8,383 bases of DNA from Campylobacterales bacterium (GTDB taxonomy: Bacteria > Campylobacterota > Campylobacteria > Campylobacterales > QNZT01): contig JALULO010000196.1 in the NCBI GenBank assembly GCA_027056215.1, forward strand, positions 1 through 8,383, given 5' to 3'. Positions 6,440 through 8,383 of this stretch are shown here, piece after piece (position 1 is the first letter of the stretch; every line of letters begins with the position of its first letter). A program made the translations under genes and the position numbers. A model generated the notes under the pieces. The model had not been told where the DNA came from and did not search any database. It saw only the letters and a program-made list of their open reading frames with translations.

Positions 6440-8257
6440 CTATTTCATGCCTCGTTGTCTAAGCTTATGATAGACTTTTTTGAAAAAGTTATAGAAACGA
6501 TACAATACAGGTATTCTTGCAATGATATTTTTCATTCCCTCTCTTGAGACAGTCATCACATTGATCGACTGACTCAACTCTCGATAACATTCCACAACGT
6601 CAGCAGGAGTCATTTCAACTTTTAACACTCTTTGCTTTTCGACAGCTTTTTGATAATAAGAATCTAACTCTTCTTGTCTTTTTTTCGTATGTTCTTCATG
6701 AAAGGGAACACGATAAAGAGATGTTGTTTTTTCTATATATTTAAAGTCATTTTCCAATGAATATCGTGTCCACAAATTCCAATCTTCCAAATTATCCAGT
6801 GACTCGTCAAAACCGCCATATTTATCATATAACTCTTTTTTGAACAAAATAGATTGAATCGGTATATAGTTGTTATACCACATCAAACATCGAGAAAACG
6901 GCTGCCTATAAATCACATCATGAGTCATCTCTTCATAAATCAGAGGATCTTTCGATTTTACTTTTGTTGCAACTTGAAATGCAGAGGTATAACATGCACC
7001 AATATTTTGATCTGTTTCCAGCTCCGATACCAATACTTCCAGATGATCGGCAAAAAAGAGGTCATCATCATCTAAAAAGACGATATACTTTCCAGTAGCA
7101 TTTTGTAAACCTACGTTGCCACCTCGACACCTGCCTGCTTTTGGCATCGCAATATAACGAATTGCATCAATGTTGTCACTTTGCACAGATTCTACATATT
7201 TTCTGGCATCTTCTGTTCCATCTTCAACGACGACCAATTCAATGTGAGGATAAGTTTGATTTTTGACACTCTCTATCGCCTCTTTCAGATAGCCAAATCT
7301 TTGGCAACAGGTTCTTACTATTACTGATACAAGAGGAAAATTTTCCAGCTTTGTTTGTGAATACTCATAAAAAGCACCATCACGTATAAACTCATAATCC
7401 CAAAGAAGAAATTTATAATGTATATCTTTTCGTTTTTTTCGGGTAGATAAAAAGTACGGTGCTTTTTTGCCAAGATCTAACATGTTTTTAAAAAGTTTCC
7501 ACCGTTGTGAGTCAAACTGCTTTGGAATCATAAAAAGCCCAAGATAAAGAAAAATACCTTTTCCAATAGCCCTAATACCACCATATCTCATTCGCAACAA
7601 AACATTAGAAGATGTACTACCTAAAAGTTGCAACTCTTTCACTTGATTTGCCACTTCATATGTAAAGTGCCAACATACCGCTTTTGGATAATATTTTAAT
7701 TTATAACCATGATCTCGTAAGCGATAGGATATTTCCACATCTTCACCATACATAAAAATCTTCTCTTCATATCCACCAATTTTGTCTAAAGCAGATTTGC
7801 GAAATAAAATACACGCACTACTGGACCAATTTGTTTCTAATGTAATCGGGTTATAATACTTTGGATGTTCATAAGGTTTTTGCCTCAATTCCCATGATGC
7901 CACATCTACATAATCTGCAGACGCATAGGAAACTACTTTCTCCAAACTATCTTGTTCAAATTCAAGATCAACGTTGGTGACCAATATAAATTCTGACTTG
8001 GCTTTTTGTATATTGTTATTATGCCCTGCACCAAAACCAAGATTCTCCGCCCTAGAAAGAGTAAAGGATGCAAACTCGTCTGATTTCTTATCTTTAATCT
8101 CTTCTAGTTTTTGATAGGTATTGTCAGTAGAACTATTATCAGTGATATAGATATTGATTAACGATAATGGATACTTTTGGGTCTCCAATGAATGGAAAAA
8201 ATCATCAAGCCACTTTTGTGAATTGTAAGTAACGATTGAAATATCTATTGGCTTCAT
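6440..8257 (-). CDS. Dual-domain GT2 glycosyltransferase
   Basis: Two complete GT-A/GT2 domains sit in one 605-aa protein that probably adds successive sugars to a lipid-linked glycan. Domain 1 (about 1-250) shows ISIVTYNSQKWL, TDNSSTDNT (39-47), ENLGFGAGHNNNI (71-83), the NVDLE metal motif (95-99), SSACILFR and the catalytic-region GEDVEISYRLRDHG (171-184). This is the dTDP-rhamnosyltransferase-like pattern. Domain 2 (about 308-520) shows SVIVRTCCQR, VVEDGTED, GRCRGGNVGLQNATGKYIVF, the FLDDDD metal site (394-399) and LEDWNLWTRY (490-499). Both keep their acidic motifs, so both look active. A basic amphipathic tail (about 575-605) may bind the membrane. The ATG at 8257 overlaps the preceding TAA as TAATG without a good ribosome site, which implies coupling. 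The next gene starts 2 nt downstream. Which sugars are used is unknown. Confidence 0.92.
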   Translation of the reverse strand: MKPIDISIVTYNSQKWLDDFFHSLETQKYPLSLINIYITDNSSTDNTYQKLEEIKDKKSDEFASFTLSRAENLGFGAGHNNNIQKAKSEFILVTNVDLEFEQDSLEKVVSYASADYVDVASWELRQKPYEHPKYYNPITLETNWSSSACILFRKSALDKIGGYEEKIFMYGEDVEISYRLRDHGYKLKYYPKAVCWHFTYEVANQVKELQLLGSTSSNVLLRMRYGGIRAIGKGIFLYLGLFMIPKQFDSQRWKLFKNMLDLGKKAPYFLSTRKKRKDIHYKFLLWDYEFIRDGAFYEYSQTKLENFPLVSVIVRTCCQRFGYLKEAIESVKNQTYPHIELVVVEDGTEDARKYVESVQSDNIDAIRYIAMPKAGRCRGGNVGLQNATGKYIVFLDDDDLFFADHLEVLVSELETDQNIGACYTSAFQVATKVKSKDPLIYEEMTHDVIYRQPFSRCLMWYNNYIPIQSILFKKELYDKYGGFDESLDNLEDWNLWTRYSLENDFKYIEKTTSLYRVPFHEEHTKKRQEELDSYYQKAVEKQRVLKVEMTPADVVECYRELSQSINVMTVSREGMKNIIARIPVLYRFYNFFKKVYHKLRQRGMK

Positions 8258-8383
8258 TAACGATCACTTTTTGGAAGATGTAATAATTTTTTTATTCTAT
8301 TCTTAATACGCATTGATTCGGCAAGTTCAGATAATTGTCGAATCTGCTGTTCTTTTTGTTGGAGTTGTTGTTCTTTATTCTGT
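8257..8383 (-). CDS. C-terminal fragment of a coiled-coil-tailed protein, 5' part beyond window
   Basis: An open frame enters from the right edge (first whole codon at 8382) and ends at TAA 8259-8257, giving 41 residues. The sequence is rich in Gln, Glu and Lys with heptad-like spacing (QNKEQQLQQKEQQIRQL), which suggests a coiled coil. It ends in a basic amphipathic stretch (IKNRIKKLLHLPKSDR). Its stop overlaps the ATG of the dual-domain glycosyltransferase by one base, a sign that it is a real gene in the same operon. Such tails occur on glycosyltransferases, methyltransferases and polysaccharide chain-length or export proteins. The fragment is too short to name. Confidence 0.7.
   Translation of the reverse strand, partial: QNKEQQLQQKEQQIRQLSELAESMRIKNRIKKLLHLPKSDR

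Overview
The window is AT-rich. Every gene I can support lies on the minus strand, so transcription runs from the right edge to the left. The base composition, the codon choice and the mix of short overlaps with GTG/TTG starts suit a Campylobacterota-type bacterium (Sulfurimonas/Sulfurovum-like). That is an impression from reading the sequence, and nothing here proves it. The main theme is the downstream end of a surface-polysaccharide (O-antigen, capsule or exopolysaccharide) locus.

Layout in transcription order: (1) 8383-8257, the coiled-coil C-terminus of a protein whose body lies outside the window. (2) 8257-6440, a 605-aa protein with two GT2 glycosyltransferase domains; its ATG overlaps the previous stop by one base. 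(3) 6437-5424, an OafA-like membrane O-acyltransferase starting 2 nt after gene 2. (4) A 129-nt gap holding a perfect sigma70 consensus promoter (5352-5324). (5) 5294-4775, a Phd/YefM-type antitoxin and a RelE/YafQ-type toxin. (6) 4778-3855, a rhamnosyltransferase-like GT2 enzyme whose start overlaps the toxin stop. (7) 3785-1873, a SEC-C zinc-motif protein followed by a pRiA4b ORF-3-like domain; these look like one ancestral gene split by a single-base frameshift near 2396-2400. (8) 1800-442, a WbaP-type initiating sugar-phosphate transferase. (9) 417-1, the N-terminal three quarters of a TrpG/PabA glutamine amidotransferase.

How the genes fit together: the WbaP-type enzyme would load the first sugar phosphate onto undecaprenyl phosphate. 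The dual-domain GT and the rhamnosyltransferase-like GT would extend the oligosaccharide, and the acyltransferase would decorate it. The toxin-antitoxin pair and the SEC-C/pRiA4b gene are not glycan enzymes; they look like accessory cargo lodged between glycan genes. The TA promoter is the only strong promoter I can see upstream of the rhamnosyltransferase, so that gene seems to be the third cistron of the TA operon. I found no tRNA, rRNA, CRISPR array, insertion sequence or convincing GC-rich terminator.
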